Positions 32,383 through 41,100 of a stretch of DNA of 64,000 nucleotides are shown here, piece after piece. The stretch is from CAVTRI01 sp963737075 (lineage in GTDB: Bacteria; Actinomycetota; Acidimicrobiia; Acidimicrobiales; Palsa-688), in NCBI GenBank assembly GCA_963737075.1, contig CAVTRI010000001.1, positions 1,798,001 through 1,862,000 of the forward strand, given 5' to 3'. The notes below the pieces were generated by a model. The model did not search any database and was not told where the DNA came from. It saw only the letters and a program-made list of their open reading frames with translations. The translations under genes were made by a program, and so were the position numbers. The stretch's first letter is position 1. Every line of letters starts with the position of its first letter.

Positions 32383-33981
32383 TCAGTACAGCGCCTCGAC
32401 GGTGGCGTCCACCGTCACGGTGGTCATCGTCGGACCGGGCGCCGCGAGAGCCTCCTCGATCGCGGCGGCGAGCTCCTCGGCGCGCTCGACGTGTCTTGCG
32501 GGGCAGCCGAATCCGGCCGCGACTGCCGCGACGTTCAACTCGGGAAGGTCGACTCCGGGCGGGTCGCTGACACCCAGCGTGCCGCCGAGCGCCTTCAGCG
32601 CCAGATAGGCGCGGTTGTCGAGCACGATGAAGGCGATCGGCAGCTCGAGCCGGACGGCGGTCCATAGGGCCTGGATCGAGTACATGCTGGAGCCCTCGCC
32701 GAGAAGGCAGAGCACGTGCCGGCCGGGTGATCCCAGCGCGATCCCGATCGACGCCGGGAGCCCCCACCCGAGCCCGCCGCTGGCCGCGACGTAGAACCCA
32801 TTGGGGATCGTGATCGGCAGGTGGTCGTGCATCGCCTTGCGGTGCGTCGGTGCCTCCTCCACGACCACCGCGTCGTGCGGCATCAACCGGCGCACGGTCG
32901 TCATCACGAGCTCGGCTCGGATCGGATCACTCGGCGCGGGCGCGGGCGGTCGCAGGCGAGCGGCTGGCGCGGGGTGGCCCGTAGCCGCCGGGGAGTCGGC
33001 CGGCGCCAGGCGCTCGAGCAGGCTTCCGAGCGCGGGGCGAAGCGTGGTGATAACCGCGCTGCCAACGGACGCCCGCGCCGCCGCAGAGGGATCGTCGGTC
33101 AGCTGGAACAGGACCACGCCACCCGGCAGCTGCGATTCCTCGCTGTGCACGTGGTAGGTGAACACGGGCGCCCCGAGCACCACAACCACGTCGTGTTCGG
33201 CCAGCCGCGCCGCGAGCTTCGAACGCTCTGGCTCCAAAAAGCCCGCGAACAACGGGTGATCCTCGGGAAACCCGCAGCGACTCGACAACGGCGCGACCCA
33301 CACCGGCGCTCCGGTCCGCTCGGCCAGCGCGACCGTCTCCCGCCACGCGCCGTCGCGGTCGACGCCGGCGCCGACGACGAGGCAGGGCCGCTGCGCTTCG
33401 TGCAGCGCGGCCGCAAGCGCATCCAGTCCGGCCGGGTCCGCACTCAGATTGGCGTGGACCGTGCGGGCAAGAACAGGCTCGGCCTCCGCGTCCCAGTCGT
33501 CCTCCGGGACGGACACAAACACCGGTCCTTGCGGGCGCGCCATCGCCTCGTGGTAGGCGCGCGCGATCGCCACCGGCACATCTTGCGCGCGGGCCGGCTC
33601 GGAGGCCCACTTGACGTACGGACGTGGGAACAGGGTCGGATCCTGCGCAAACAGGTAGGGCTCACCGGGAAGGAGCGCACGCGTCTGCTGACCGGCTGTG
33701 ATCACCAGCGGCGAGTAGTTGCGCATCGCGGTGAAGATCGAACCGAGGGCGTGCCCGACGCCGATCGCTGAATGCAGGTTGACGACCACCGCGTTGCCGG
33801 TCGCCTGCGCGAAGCCGTCGGCCATCGCAACCGCTGAGCTCTCCTGCAACGCAAGCACGTAGTGGAAGTCCTCTGGCCAGTTGCGAAACAGGCGCAGCTC
33901 GGTGGACCCGGGGTTGCCGAACACTGTCGTCATTCCCAGCTCACGCAGCAGCCCGTGGGTCGCGGCGCGGACGCTACTCAC
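32383..33981 (-). CDS. Benzoylformate-decarboxylase-type ThDP-dependent enzyme
   Basis: The 532-residue enzyme starts at GTG 33981, overlapping the TGA of the DpgC-like gene by four bases. The N-terminal pyrimidine domain has TVFGNPGSTELRLF with Ser26, Glu47 in ALQESSAVAMADG (the ThDP-activating Glu) and His69 in NLHSAIGVGHALG. These match the Ser26, Glu47 and His70 positions of Pseudomonas benzoylformate decarboxylase. The C-terminal pyrophosphate domain has GEGSSMYSIQALW and VLDNRAYLALK for the Mg-ThDP motif (GDG-type with GEG). It should decarboxylate an aryl 2-oxo acid to an aldehyde. Upstream, the dioxygenase makes just such an acid in known systems. Confidence 0.9.
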   Translation of the reverse strand: MSSVRAATHGLLRELGMTTVFGNPGSTELRLFRNWPEDFHYVLALQESSAVAMADGFAQATGNAVVVNLHSAIGVGHALGSIFTAMRNYSPLVITAGQQTRALLPGEPYLFAQDPTLFPRPYVKWASEPARAQDVPVAIARAYHEAMARPQGPVFVSVPEDDWDAEAEPVLARTVHANLSADPAGLDALAAALHEAQRPCLVVGAGVDRDGAWRETVALAERTGAPVWVAPLSSRCGFPEDHPLFAGFLEPERSKLAARLAEHDVVVVLGAPVFTYHVHSEESQLPGGVVLFQLTDDPSAAARASVGSAVITTLRPALGSLLERLAPADSPAATGHPAPAARLRPPAPAPSDPIRAELVMTTVRRLMPHDAVVVEEAPTHRKAMHDHLPITIPNGFYVAASGGLGWGLPASIGIALGSPGRHVLCLLGEGSSMYSIQALWTAVRLELPIAFIVLDNRAYLALKALGGTLGVSDPPGVDLPELNVAAVAAGFGCPARHVERAEELAAAIEEALAAPGPTMTTVTVDATVEALY

Positions 33982-35120
33982 CCGACGCGCTCGCGGGTGT
34001 TCCAGTTGCGCTCGAGGTTCGCGATCAGCGCCGGGGAGTACAGGCAGCGCGCCTGCTCGCGTGCGTAGCCGGCCATGTAGCGGCGAAATGAGGCCAGCGG
34101 CTCCTGTGCAAGGCGCAGCTGGCGCCGGTTGGCCAGCAGGCTGATCGGGCCGGCGCTCGTCAGTTCGCCGGCTGCGCGCACGATCGCCTGCTCCATCTCG
34201 TGCTCGCCGACTAGCTCGTCGGCAATCATCCTGCCCTCCGGCTCGGTGGCCGTGAACGGGCGGTTGAAGAAGATCGCCTGCCGGGTCGCGCGCTCGCCGA
34301 CCAGCCGCGGCAGGCGGAGGTTTGCGCAGCCCGGGATGATGCCCTCCTTGCGCGCTGGCAGGTTGAAGTAGGCGTCCCGGCGGGAGATGACGCGGTCCAT
34401 GACAAGGAGCCACTGACACGCGCCTCCTATCGCGAAGCTCTCGACCGAGGCGACCCACGGCTTCTCGCGACGTTCTTCGAGGTCGCCGTCATCCACCTCC
34501 CCCAGCGGATGGCCGCGGAACATCTTGTGTACCACGCCGAGCTCGCGCTCGATCATGAACTCGACGAGCGAGATCTGGCCGCGATAGAGATCCGTGAGGT
34601 TGATTCCGGCGCCGAAGATCCGGCGCCCAGCGTGCTTGGGATGGGTGGCCGGACCGCCGCGCAGGACGCCGACCTCGATCGCGTCGTCGAGCAGCACGAG
34701 GTCGACCGCGACCTCCATCGCAGCAGTGGAGGTGTCGTCCTCCGCGTTCAGGCAGGCCTGGTTCTGGTTGGTAATGACGCCGATCGCCCCTTCGCGATCG
34801 ACCCGCATCGGGCCGAGATCGATGCTGCCTGTGCGCCTGAACTCGTCCAGCAGCTCGAGCGCGGGCGCCGTCGGCTCGGTCATCGAGTGCACCATGTGGG
34901 AGCCGCAGCGCTCGTCGGCCAGCACCCGTGCCAGAAACTCCCCCTGCGCGATTTCCAGCCCGCGCTTGTGCTTCTGCAGCAGCTCTCGCTCGCGATCGAT
35001 CTGCGCCCGTGTCGGTAGCTCCCCGTCGAACCGCTCGGCCGCCTCGTAGACGAACTCGGCGACACGCACCGGCCGGCGCATCCCGTCGGTGATCTCCTCG
35101 TAGGCAGCGACCGGATCCAT
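33978..35120 (-). CDS. DpgC-like cofactor-independent arylacetyl-CoA dioxygenase (crotonase fold)
   Basis: The 380-residue protein is a large crotonase with a long helical N-terminal region (about 1-75), unlike hydratases of 260 residues. Its text follows DpgC of glycopeptide producers: VRVAEFVYEAAERFDGELP, MRVDREGAIGVITNQNQACL, GPATHPKHAGRRIFGAGINL, VESFAIGGACQWLLVMDRVI and LPARKEGIIPGCANLRLPRL. DpgC oxidises 3,5-dihydroxyphenylacetyl-CoA to 3,5-dihydroxyphenylglyoxylate and CoA with O2 and no metal or organic cofactor. The specific active-site residues were not aligned. It starts 4 bp after the ligase stop and overlaps the ThDP gene. No DpgA polyketide synthase or HpgT aminotransferase is near, so a role outside glycopeptide biosynthesis is inferred. 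Confidence 0.88.
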   Translation of the reverse strand: MDPVAAYEEITDGMRRPVRVAEFVYEAAERFDGELPTRAQIDRERELLQKHKRGLEIAQGEFLARVLADERCGSHMVHSMTEPTAPALELLDEFRRTGSIDLGPMRVDREGAIGVITNQNQACLNAEDDTSTAAMEVAVDLVLLDDAIEVGVLRGGPATHPKHAGRRIFGAGINLTDLYRGQISLVEFMIERELGVVHKMFRGHPLGEVDDGDLEERREKPWVASVESFAIGGACQWLLVMDRVISRRDAYFNLPARKEGIIPGCANLRLPRLVGERATRQAIFFNRPFTATEPEGRMIADELVGEHEMEQAIVRAAGELTSAGPISLLANRRQLRLAQEPLASFRRYMAGYAREQARCLYSPALIANLERNWNTRERVG

Positions 35121-35124
35121 ATCG

Positions 35125-36636
35125 CTAGGCGCCGGCGATAGCCGTCGTGCGACCCTCCCAATGGACGGCGCGCAGCTCTCGCTTCAGCACCTTGCCGGCA
35201 GCGGACTTGGGCAGCGGCTCGGTCCGCAGCTCAATTTGCTTGGGCACCTTGTAGCCGGCGATCAGCCTTCGACAGTGGGCGACCAGCTCCTCGGGGTCTA
35301 CCTCGGTCCGAGGCACGACAACCGCGTAGACGGCTTCTCCCCAGTGCTCGTCGGGAATACCGAAGACCGCCGCCTCGAGCACCGCGTGGTGCGCATAGAG
35401 CGCCTCTTCGACCTCAGTCCCGTAGACGTTCTCACCACCGGTCACGATCATGTCCTTGGAGCGATCGACGAGATACACGCGATCCCGCTCGTCGAGGTAG
35501 CCGAGATCGCCGGTGTGGTACCAGCCATCGCGCAGGGCCTCAGCCGTTGGCGCCGGCTTGCGCCAGTATCCGAGCATCACGTTTGGGCCCCGCACCAGCA
35601 CCTCGCCGACCTCACCGCTCGCGACGTGGTCGCCGGTCAGGCCGCGCAACTCCACCTCGACGCCCGGCACGGCCTGCCCGCAGGAGCGGATGCATGATTG
35701 ATCCAGCAGCTGCTCCTCGTGACGCAGCGCGGTCACGATCGGCGCCGTCTCGGTCGTACCGTACATGTGCAGCAGCTCGGTCTCGGGGAAGGCCGCGTGG
35801 GCACGACGTAACGTCTCGGTCGCAATCGGTGAGCCGCCGTGAGCGATCCCGCGCAGTGACGAGAGCTCGCGCGGGCGCGCCAGCTGCTCATCGGTAAGCG
35901 CCGCCAGCATGGTCGGGACCACCAGCGTGTGGGTCACGCCATGATCGGCGATGAGGTCGAGCGCCGCCACCGGGTCAAAGGCGCCCAGCACGACCTGGTG
36001 ACCCGCCTGCCACTCGGTCGCGAGGATCGCAAGCGAGCCGGCGGCGTGAAATAGCGGCGCGGTGACAAGCCAGCGAGTGGTCGGCTCGAACGCCCAAACC
36101 GACTGAAAGTGGATGGCGTTGGCAATCAGATTGCGTTGCGAGAGCATCACGCCCTTGGCCTTGCCTGTCGTCCCTCCTGTGTAGAACAAGCCGGCGAGAT
36201 CGCCCTCGTCACATTCGACGAAAGCCCGCTCTGGCGCGGCCCTCAACAGCGCCTCGTAGCCGCTCCCCAGGTCGAACACGTGCTCGATGCAGCTGGGCAG
36301 ATCCGCCACCTCGACCCCCGAGAAGAGCACCCGAGCGCCCGCGTCTTCGAGCACGTAGCGCAGCTCGACGGCGGCCAGCCGCGCGTTCAGCGGCACGATC
36401 ACCATCCCCGCGCCTGGAACCGCCTGATACAGCTCAAGATAGCGATGGCAGTTAGGACCGAGCACCGCGACCCGGTCACCGCGATCCAGACCGAGCTCCT
36501 CCAGTGCGCCGCCCAGCCGGCGACAACGTTCCGCGAGCTGAGCGTACGTAAGCCGTATAGAGCCACAGGTGATCGCGTCCTGATCGCCCGCGACCCGCTC
36601 AGCGCGCCGCAGCGGCGACATCATCGTCGGCAACAT
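35125..36636 (-). CDS. Acyl/aryl-CoA ligase (ANL superfamily), first gene of the DpgC-like operon
   Basis: The 503-residue ligase starts at ATG 36636 behind GGGAGGG. Motifs are FYTGGTTGKAKGVMLS for the P-loop, LFHAAGS, MYGTTETAPIV, GWYHTGDLGYLDE, the hinge RSKDMIVTGGENVYGTEVEE, and the C-terminal catalytic Lys of KSAAGKVLKREL. It forms acyl-CoA from an acid, ATP and CoA. As the promoter-proximal gene before DpgC, it most likely activates an arylacetic acid; the substrate pocket was not modelled. The pair lies 4 bp apart. Confidence 0.9.
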   Translation of the reverse strand: MLPTMMSPLRRAERVAGDQDAITCGSIRLTYAQLAERCRRLGGALEELGLDRGDRVAVLGPNCHRYLELYQAVPGAGMVIVPLNARLAAVELRYVLEDAGARVLFSGVEVADLPSCIEHVFDLGSGYEALLRAAPERAFVECDEGDLAGLFYTGGTTGKAKGVMLSQRNLIANAIHFQSVWAFEPTTRWLVTAPLFHAAGSLAILATEWQAGHQVVLGAFDPVAALDLIADHGVTHTLVVPTMLAALTDEQLARPRELSSLRGIAHGGSPIATETLRRAHAAFPETELLHMYGTTETAPIVTALRHEEQLLDQSCIRSCGQAVPGVEVELRGLTGDHVASGEVGEVLVRGPNVMLGYWRKPAPTAEALRDGWYHTGDLGYLDERDRVYLVDRSKDMIVTGGENVYGTEVEEALYAHHAVLEAAVFGIPDEHWGEAVYAVVVPRTEVDPEELVAHCRRLIAGYKVPKQIELRTEPLPKSAAGKVLKRELRAVHWEGRTTAIAGA

Positions 36637-36837
36637 CTCATTCCCTCCCTCATGCCCCTGATCGCCCACTGGCCACAGTACCCCCCGAAAAGTCCCGGGC
36701 GCCGCAGTTGTTGGACGGCGGTAAATCCTTCCCCAAGAGGCTGACAGTCGACGCAGGCAATGGAGTTACGTTAAGGCGTTATCGACGTGGTCCACAACAT
36801 CAGCCGAGGCATCTCAAGAGCGTCTACGTTCCTATGG

Positions 36838-37391
36838 ATGAGCGTGGAGGCGGTCATCTTCGATTGGGGCGGCACCCTGTCGGTCTGGGTGGACATCGAC
36901 ATCGAGGACATGTGGCGGGAGGCCGCCGGGCATCATCTAGACGCCTGGACGCCGCATATCCGCCATCACCCCGAGGCCGCCGCCATCCTCCGTCGCCTGA
37001 AAGAGAACGGGTTCCGCCTGGGGTTGCTGTCGAACACCCACTGGCCTCGCCAGTTCCACGAGCGATTCCCGGAGCGCGACGGACTCGCCGGCCTGATCGA
37101 TGCCCGTTTCTACACCAGCGAGATGGAATACTGAAGCCCCATCCGTCCGGGTTCGAGACGGTCCTCCAGACGCTCGGGGTGCGTGACCCCAGAGCGGCGG
37201 TTTTCGTCGGTGATCGGCTACACGACGACGTCTGGGGAGCCAAGAACGCCGGGCTGCGAGCGGTGTGGATCCGCAACCCGAACTCCGGCTTTCGGAGCGG
37301 TCCCAACAGCCCCGTCGACCCGGACGCGGTCATAGACGACCTCGCCGAACTCCCGGGAGTGCTGGCGAGCCCGCCGTGGGGCCGAGCGTGA
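36838..37391 (+). pseudogene. HAD-superfamily hydrolase, single-base frameshift
   Basis: From ATG 36838 the text MSVEAVIFDWGGTLSVWVD carries the HAD motif I (DWGGT, catalytic Asp with W in place of the usual second Asp-proximal residue). HHPEAAAILRRLKENGFRLG and LLSNTHWPRQFHERF follow, but the frame stops at 37134 with TSEMEY. In the next frame the protein continues LKPHPSGFETVLQTLGVRDP and VFVGDRLHDDVWGAKNAGLR to 37391. Adding one G in gagatGGaatac restores TSEMGILKPHP, so one base is missing from a G run. This can be a real mutation or a sequencing error. Confidence 0.75.
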
Positions 37392-37514
37392 CCCGCGAGA
37401 CTGACCACGTCAGGTCAGATCCGGTCCGTACCGAGCCCGCTGATGACCGGTCCTTCCTTGGTTCCTGCTGGAGGTCGCCCCTGCTGGAGATTTGACGGTC
37501 TTCTTTCAGTCTCT

Positions 37515-37722
37515 TTATGAAACAAGCACGCGCCATGAACCGCTAAAGTCGCGCAGTCGCTTCTCCCAGGTGAGGAGCGTGTCGTCAACTCGAATGGGAC
37601 CCGTCCGGATATGTACGGTTTCATGTACATGCTGGGGAGGCAGCCCGGCGTCGACATAACCGCATTTCCGGTACACCGCTTGGGCTATCTCGTCGTCTGC
37701 GCTGACCTGCAGGTGGATAACT
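37515..37722 (-). pseudogene. GNAT acetyltransferase, C-terminal half (split by the ISL3 element)
   Basis: The frame reads LQVSADDEIAQAVYRKCGYV, with the DNEIA...YRKCGY acetyl-CoA-fold phrase, and then THTIR-like strand text ending in LLTWEKRLRDFSG before the stop at 37515. Joining base 37714 to the first copy of the duplicated target on the other side of the insertion restores the frame through EVIHLQVSADDE without a gap. The full gene would be 483 bp (160 residues). It is inactivated by the insertion. Confidence 0.9.
37715..37722. repeat. Left copy of the 8-bp target-site duplication
   Basis: GGATAACT lies directly before the left inverted repeat and is repeated at 39142-39149 directly after the right one. 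ISL3-family elements produce 8-bp duplications, so the insertion is simple and relatively undisturbed. Confidence 0.92.
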
Positions 37723-39141
37723 GGCTCTTCGCGTTTGAGTAGGGAGGGGTAGCCGGGCAGCATCCACCAACGAGGGGCAGGGGTCCCGCCATCGTCGTGC
37801 TGTCTAACGGCATTGACGATCAGGAGGACCCCTGCGTGAACGACGGTAATGGGTTGGCTGAGGCGTTGCTGGGACTGTCCGGTTTCCGGGTGCTGGCGGC
37901 GTCCGAGACGGCTGACGAGTTGGTGATCGAGATCGAGACTGTCGCTGATCGAGCAGCGTGTGCCAGCTGTGGCACGTGGGCGGAGGCACATGAGCGGATG
38001 GAGGTGGCCATCCGAGATCTTCCTTGTTTCGGTCGGCCGGCGCGGCTGGTGTGGCGCAAGCGGCGGTGGCGTTGCGTCGAGGTGGACTGTGAGGCCAAGA
38101 CCTGGACGGAGACGTCGCCGCACATCTCGGGCCGGGTGTTGCTCACGGGTCGGGCCGGGGCCGAAGCGTGCCGACAGGTGGGTGAGAACGCCCGCCCGGT
38201 GTCCGAGCTCGCTGAGGAGTTAGGGGTCTGCTGGTGGACGGTGATGGGGGCGGTGATCGAACACGGCCAGCCGCTGGTGGACGTCCCCGACCGGGTGGGA
38301 CCGGTGGCGAAGCTCGGGGTCGATGAGACGTCGTGGTTGAAGGCGAACCGCGCCCATCCGACGTTGTATGCGACCGGGATGGTGGATCTCGACGCCGGCA
38401 TCTTGATCGACATGGTCAAGGGCAACAGTGCCGATGACCTGCGGCGATGGCTGGAGACCAAGGACCCGGCGTGGCTGCGTGGCATATCCACGGTGACCAC
38501 CGATCTGGCCGAGTCCTACCGCCACGGCCTGTCGCCGGACCTTGCACACACGGTGCGGGTGGCCGACCCCTTTCATGTGGTGCGGGTCGGCAACCGGTGC
38601 CTGGACAAGGTGCGACGCCGGGTCCAGCAGGAGACCCTCCATCACCGCGGCCGCAAGGCCGACCCCCTGTATCGGATCCGCAAACTGTTGCTCACCGGCG
38701 CTGAACGACTCGACAATCGCGGCCATGACCGGATACTGCTGGGGCTGCGCGTCGGCGACCCCAACGACGAGGTGCTCGGGGCGTGGCTCGCAAAGGAGTC
38801 GGTGAGGGACGTCTATCTCACCGACGATCCCGCCCAGGCTGCGCTGCTCGTGGACAAGGCCATCGCTGGGTGCGCTGAAGACGACGTCGCCGAGATCCAA
38901 GCGCTGGGCCGAACCCTCGCCGCCTGGCGATCGGAGATCCTCGCCCATCATGAGACCAGCAATGGGCCCACAGAGGCGCTGAACCTTTGCGTCAAACGCG
39001 TAAAGCGCTGCGGTTACGGGCATCGGAATTTCCAGCACTACCGCCTACGTGTGCTCCTGCACGCCGGCGGCGTGACCTGGCCACAGCGGCCCTGCCCGCC
39101 CCGAATTAGAACCCGCGGTCCCTACTCAAACGCGTAGACCC
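37723..39141 (+). mobile_element. Complete ISL3-family insertion sequence (1419 bp)
   Basis: The two ends are inverted repeats of 23 bp with 21 matches: the left end starts GGCTCTTCGCGTTTGAG and the right end, read inward, GGGTCTACGCGTTTGAG, each continuing TAGGGA. An 8-bp GGATAACT duplication flanks the element. The single transposase gene occupies most of it, with its stop inside the right repeat. Length, one-gene plan, 8-bp duplication and zinc-finger DDE transposase all fit ISL3. No passenger gene is present. It interrupts a GNAT gene. Confidence 0.95.
37836..39137 (+). CDS. ISL3-family transposase
   Basis: The 433-residue transposase starts at GTG 37836, eight bases after AGGAGG; the open frame extends further to 37797 without a better site. 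The N-terminal zinc-binding region has CASCGTWAEAHER and RRWRCVEVDCEAKTW. An HTH follows (RPVSELAEELGVCWWTVMGA), then the catalytic domain with the first Asp in LGVDETSW, the second in VTTDLAESYR and the Glu in NGPTEALNLCVKRVKRCGYG, the ISL3 signature. The stop is inside the right inverted repeat. The frame has no lesion, so the element could be active. Confidence 0.95.
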   Translation: MNDGNGLAEALLGLSGFRVLAASETADELVIEIETVADRAACASCGTWAEAHERMEVAIRDLPCFGRPARLVWRKRRWRCVEVDCEAKTWTETSPHISGRVLLTGRAGAEACRQVGENARPVSELAEELGVCWWTVMGAVIEHGQPLVDVPDRVGPVAKLGVDETSWLKANRAHPTLYATGMVDLDAGILIDMVKGNSADDLRRWLETKDPAWLRGISTVTTDLAESYRHGLSPDLAHTVRVADPFHVVRVGNRCLDKVRRRVQQETLHHRGRKADPLYRIRKLLLTGAERLDNRGHDRILLGLRVGDPNDEVLGAWLAKESVRDVYLTDDPAQAALLVDKAIAGCAEDDVAEIQALGRTLAAWRSEILAHHETSNGPTEALNLCVKRVKRCGYGHRNFQHYRLRVLLHAGGVTWPQRPCPPRIRTRGPYSNA

Positions 39142-39149
39142 GGATAACT
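39142..39149. repeat. Right copy of the 8-bp target-site duplication
   Basis: GGATAACT, identical to 37715-37722, begins at the base after the right inverted repeat of the ISL3 element. Confidence 0.92.
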
Positions 39150-39424
39150 TCGAAGCCAAGATCGCGGGCGTCCCGTTCGATGGCCATGGTGAGACCGGTC
39201 GCGATCCCTCGTCGACGGCAAGAGACTCGCACTGAAACGTCTTGCAGCTCCGGTGGATCGGTGAGCGCTAGATGGGCGTGGCCCACCGGCTCGTCTCCAC
39301 ACCATGCAACGAGGTAGTAGCCGTTAGCCTGGTGGAGGCGTGCCAACCCGACAGCGGCGACACGCTCGACATCGTCAGCCACCAGTCGCCGGATCACGTA
39401 GGGAGCCGCATGCCGCTCGAACAC
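39142..39424 (-). pseudogene. GNAT acetyltransferase, N-terminal half (split by the ISL3 element)
   Basis: The GTG at 39424 opens YVIRRLVADDVERVAAVGLA and YYLVAWCGDEPVGHAHLALT. The acetyl-CoA-binding strand LQDVSVRVSCRRRGIATGLT follows. The frame reaches FEVI at the right copy of the target duplication and would pass into the C-terminal half at 37714. See the C-terminal fragment for the reconstruction. Confidence 0.9.
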
Positions 39425-39647
39425 CGTATGCCGACGCTAATCGACAGCGACCCAATGCTCTTCCGAAGCGGAGGGCATTCATAAGGAACTCCCGTGCCCT
39501 GGCAATGTCCTCGTAACCGAGTAGGAGGGCAGTCAATCTCCGTTGTCTCCCATCAGAACCGGAGCGTATCGCCGGCAATAGAGACTCGCCCAACAGCGGC
39601 ATGTTGGTTCCCCCTTTCTCACAACATCGAGGTGCTTGACTGGAGTC

Positions 39648-40331
39648 ATGGCCAAAGCGTCCAGGGCGCAGCTCTGGGTCATGGCACGCTGGCGCTCCGC
39701 TTCGGCCCAGGACCGCCTTGTCATCGTCCTGATGATCGGGATAGTCGCCGCCGTCCTGACCGGTGCCCTGGGGGCCTGGAAATACGCGGCGCTGGTGGGC
39801 TGGGACGCCTTGGCCGCGTCCCTCATGGCGTGGACCTGGGTCAGCGTCAGCCGCATGGACGCTGCCGCCACCGCCGCGCACGCCAATCGCGAAGACCCCA
39901 GTCAGCCCATCAGCTACCTCTTACTCCTCGCAGCCAGCTTGGCCAGCCTGATCGCCGTGGCGGTGGTCCTGGTCGCCGCCAACTCGGCTCACGGGTCGAG
40001 CAGGTGGCTCCAAGCCGGGCTGGCAGCGGCGAGCGTGGCGTTGTCATGGATCCTCGTCCACACCTTGTTTACACTCCGCTACGCGCACCTTTACCACCGG
40101 GGCGACGGGGGTATCGGTTTCAACCAGCACGATCCCCCGCGGTACCTCGACTTTGCCTACCTGGCCTTTACGATCGGGATGACCTTTCAAGTCTCGGACA
40201 CCAACATCCGCTCGAGCGCCATCCGGGCCACAGCGCTGCGCCATGCCTTGCTGTCATATCTGTTCGGAGCCGTGATCCTCGCCACCACCGTCAACTTCGT
40301 TGTCAGCCTGTCGAGCAGTGGTGGTGGTTAG
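39648..40331 (+). CDS. DUF1345-type integral membrane protein
   Basis: The 227-residue protein has about five transmembrane segments: VIVLMIGIVAAVLTGALGAW, YAALVGWDALAASLMAWTWV, YLLLLAASLASLIAVAVVLV, a segment after RWLQAGLAAASVALSWILVH, and the last around LFGAVILATTVNFVV. HTLFTLRYAHLYHRGDGGI and DFAYLAFTIGMTFQVSDTNI are the two diagnostic phrases of the DUF1345 family, whose function is unknown. ATG 39648 is chosen. It sits between the IS-split GNAT and the broken MOSC gene without obvious partners. Confidence 0.85.
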   Translation: MAKASRAQLWVMARWRSASAQDRLVIVLMIGIVAAVLTGALGAWKYAALVGWDALAASLMAWTWVSVSRMDAAATAAHANREDPSQPISYLLLLAASLASLIAVAVVLVAANSAHGSSRWLQAGLAAASVALSWILVHTLFTLRYAHLYHRGDGGIGFNQHDPPRYLDFAYLAFTIGMTFQVSDTNIRSSAIRATALRHALLSYLFGAVILATTVNFVVSLSSSGGG

Positions 40332-40384
40332 CAACGGGGTTCGGCCAGCCACCATCACGGTTCGTTCGCCGTCGGTGGTTGGGC

Positions 40385-41100
40385 TCAGGCAAGCGAGCAG
40401 GCATCACTGACCGCGACCAGGCCGGGCGTGACCACCGAGGCGTACGCGCCGAGGCACGCGAATCGGCCGAACCCGCTCAGTTCTACTCGGTTGTCGGTGG
40501 CGACCGTCCGTAACACCGCTCGGTCGACGGGCAGTTCTTCCTGCGCAAGGGTGGTCATCACGCAGCGGGGGGTGGGCGTCATCACTTCCAGCACCGCCTC
40601 GCCAACGGTCAGGCGCCGGCCATCCCAGTCGTTCTCAACGAACCCCTCCCCCGGTACGTCCAACAGGAGGTTCGACCGGAAGCGGCGGGGATCCCAGTCG
40701 CCCGATGCGTGCAGCTGGTGCGCGGCTCGGAGGCTCGCTGTGGTCAGGATGGTGACCGGAGCAACGTCTTGGAACGTGCCGGGCGCCATCATGCCGACCG
40801 GCAGGGTGCTCACCGCCAGACCGTCCTGGCTCGTCGAGGTGCGGGTCGAGTCGATGAACCCTTCGGGGGCCAGGCCCTCGATGGCCGGCCATTCATCCTC
40901 GTAGGACGCGCCATCCGCTGCCTGTCCTATCAGTCTCACTCGGCGTCCGACCGCGGCCGACAGCCACGAATCAAATCCGCCAGCGTCACTCCTCATCCTT
41001 TCGCCGTTCTTGCGCTCCACAACGACCGGCAGATTCCGCGCGGGGCTCGCCCGCGAACGATGCCGCCAACTCAAGCAGGCCGCCCCACAGACGTGGCCGC
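40385..41100 (-). pseudogene. MOSC-domain protein, 5'-damaged
   Basis: The C-terminal part is a good MOSC domain: FRSNLLLDVPGEGFVENDWD, LEVMTPTPRCVMTTLAQEEL with the sulfur-binding Cys, and RFACLGAYASVVTPG. Toward the N-terminus the same frame reads LPVVVERKNGERMRSDAGGF, then turns into noise. In another frame the preceding piece RPRLWGGLLELAASFAGEPR, typical of the MOSC N-region, is present at about 41040-41100, so there is a frameshift near 41037. The first 60 or so residues of the MOSC_N domain are not found in any frame. MOSC proteins handle molybdenum-cofactor-linked sulfur. The relic is probably not functional. Confidence 0.7.

Noticed and set aside
33982..34458. Upstream extension of the ThDP enzyme frame into the DpgC-like gene
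   Set aside because: Arg/Pro-rich nonsense in the DpgC region; the conserved N-terminus starts at the GTG that overlaps the DpgC stop.
33978..35120. Simple reading of this gene as an enoyl-CoA hydratase
   Set aside because: It is 380 residues long with the DpgC-specific N-terminal domain and multiple DpgC phrases; hydratases are about 260 residues and lack these.
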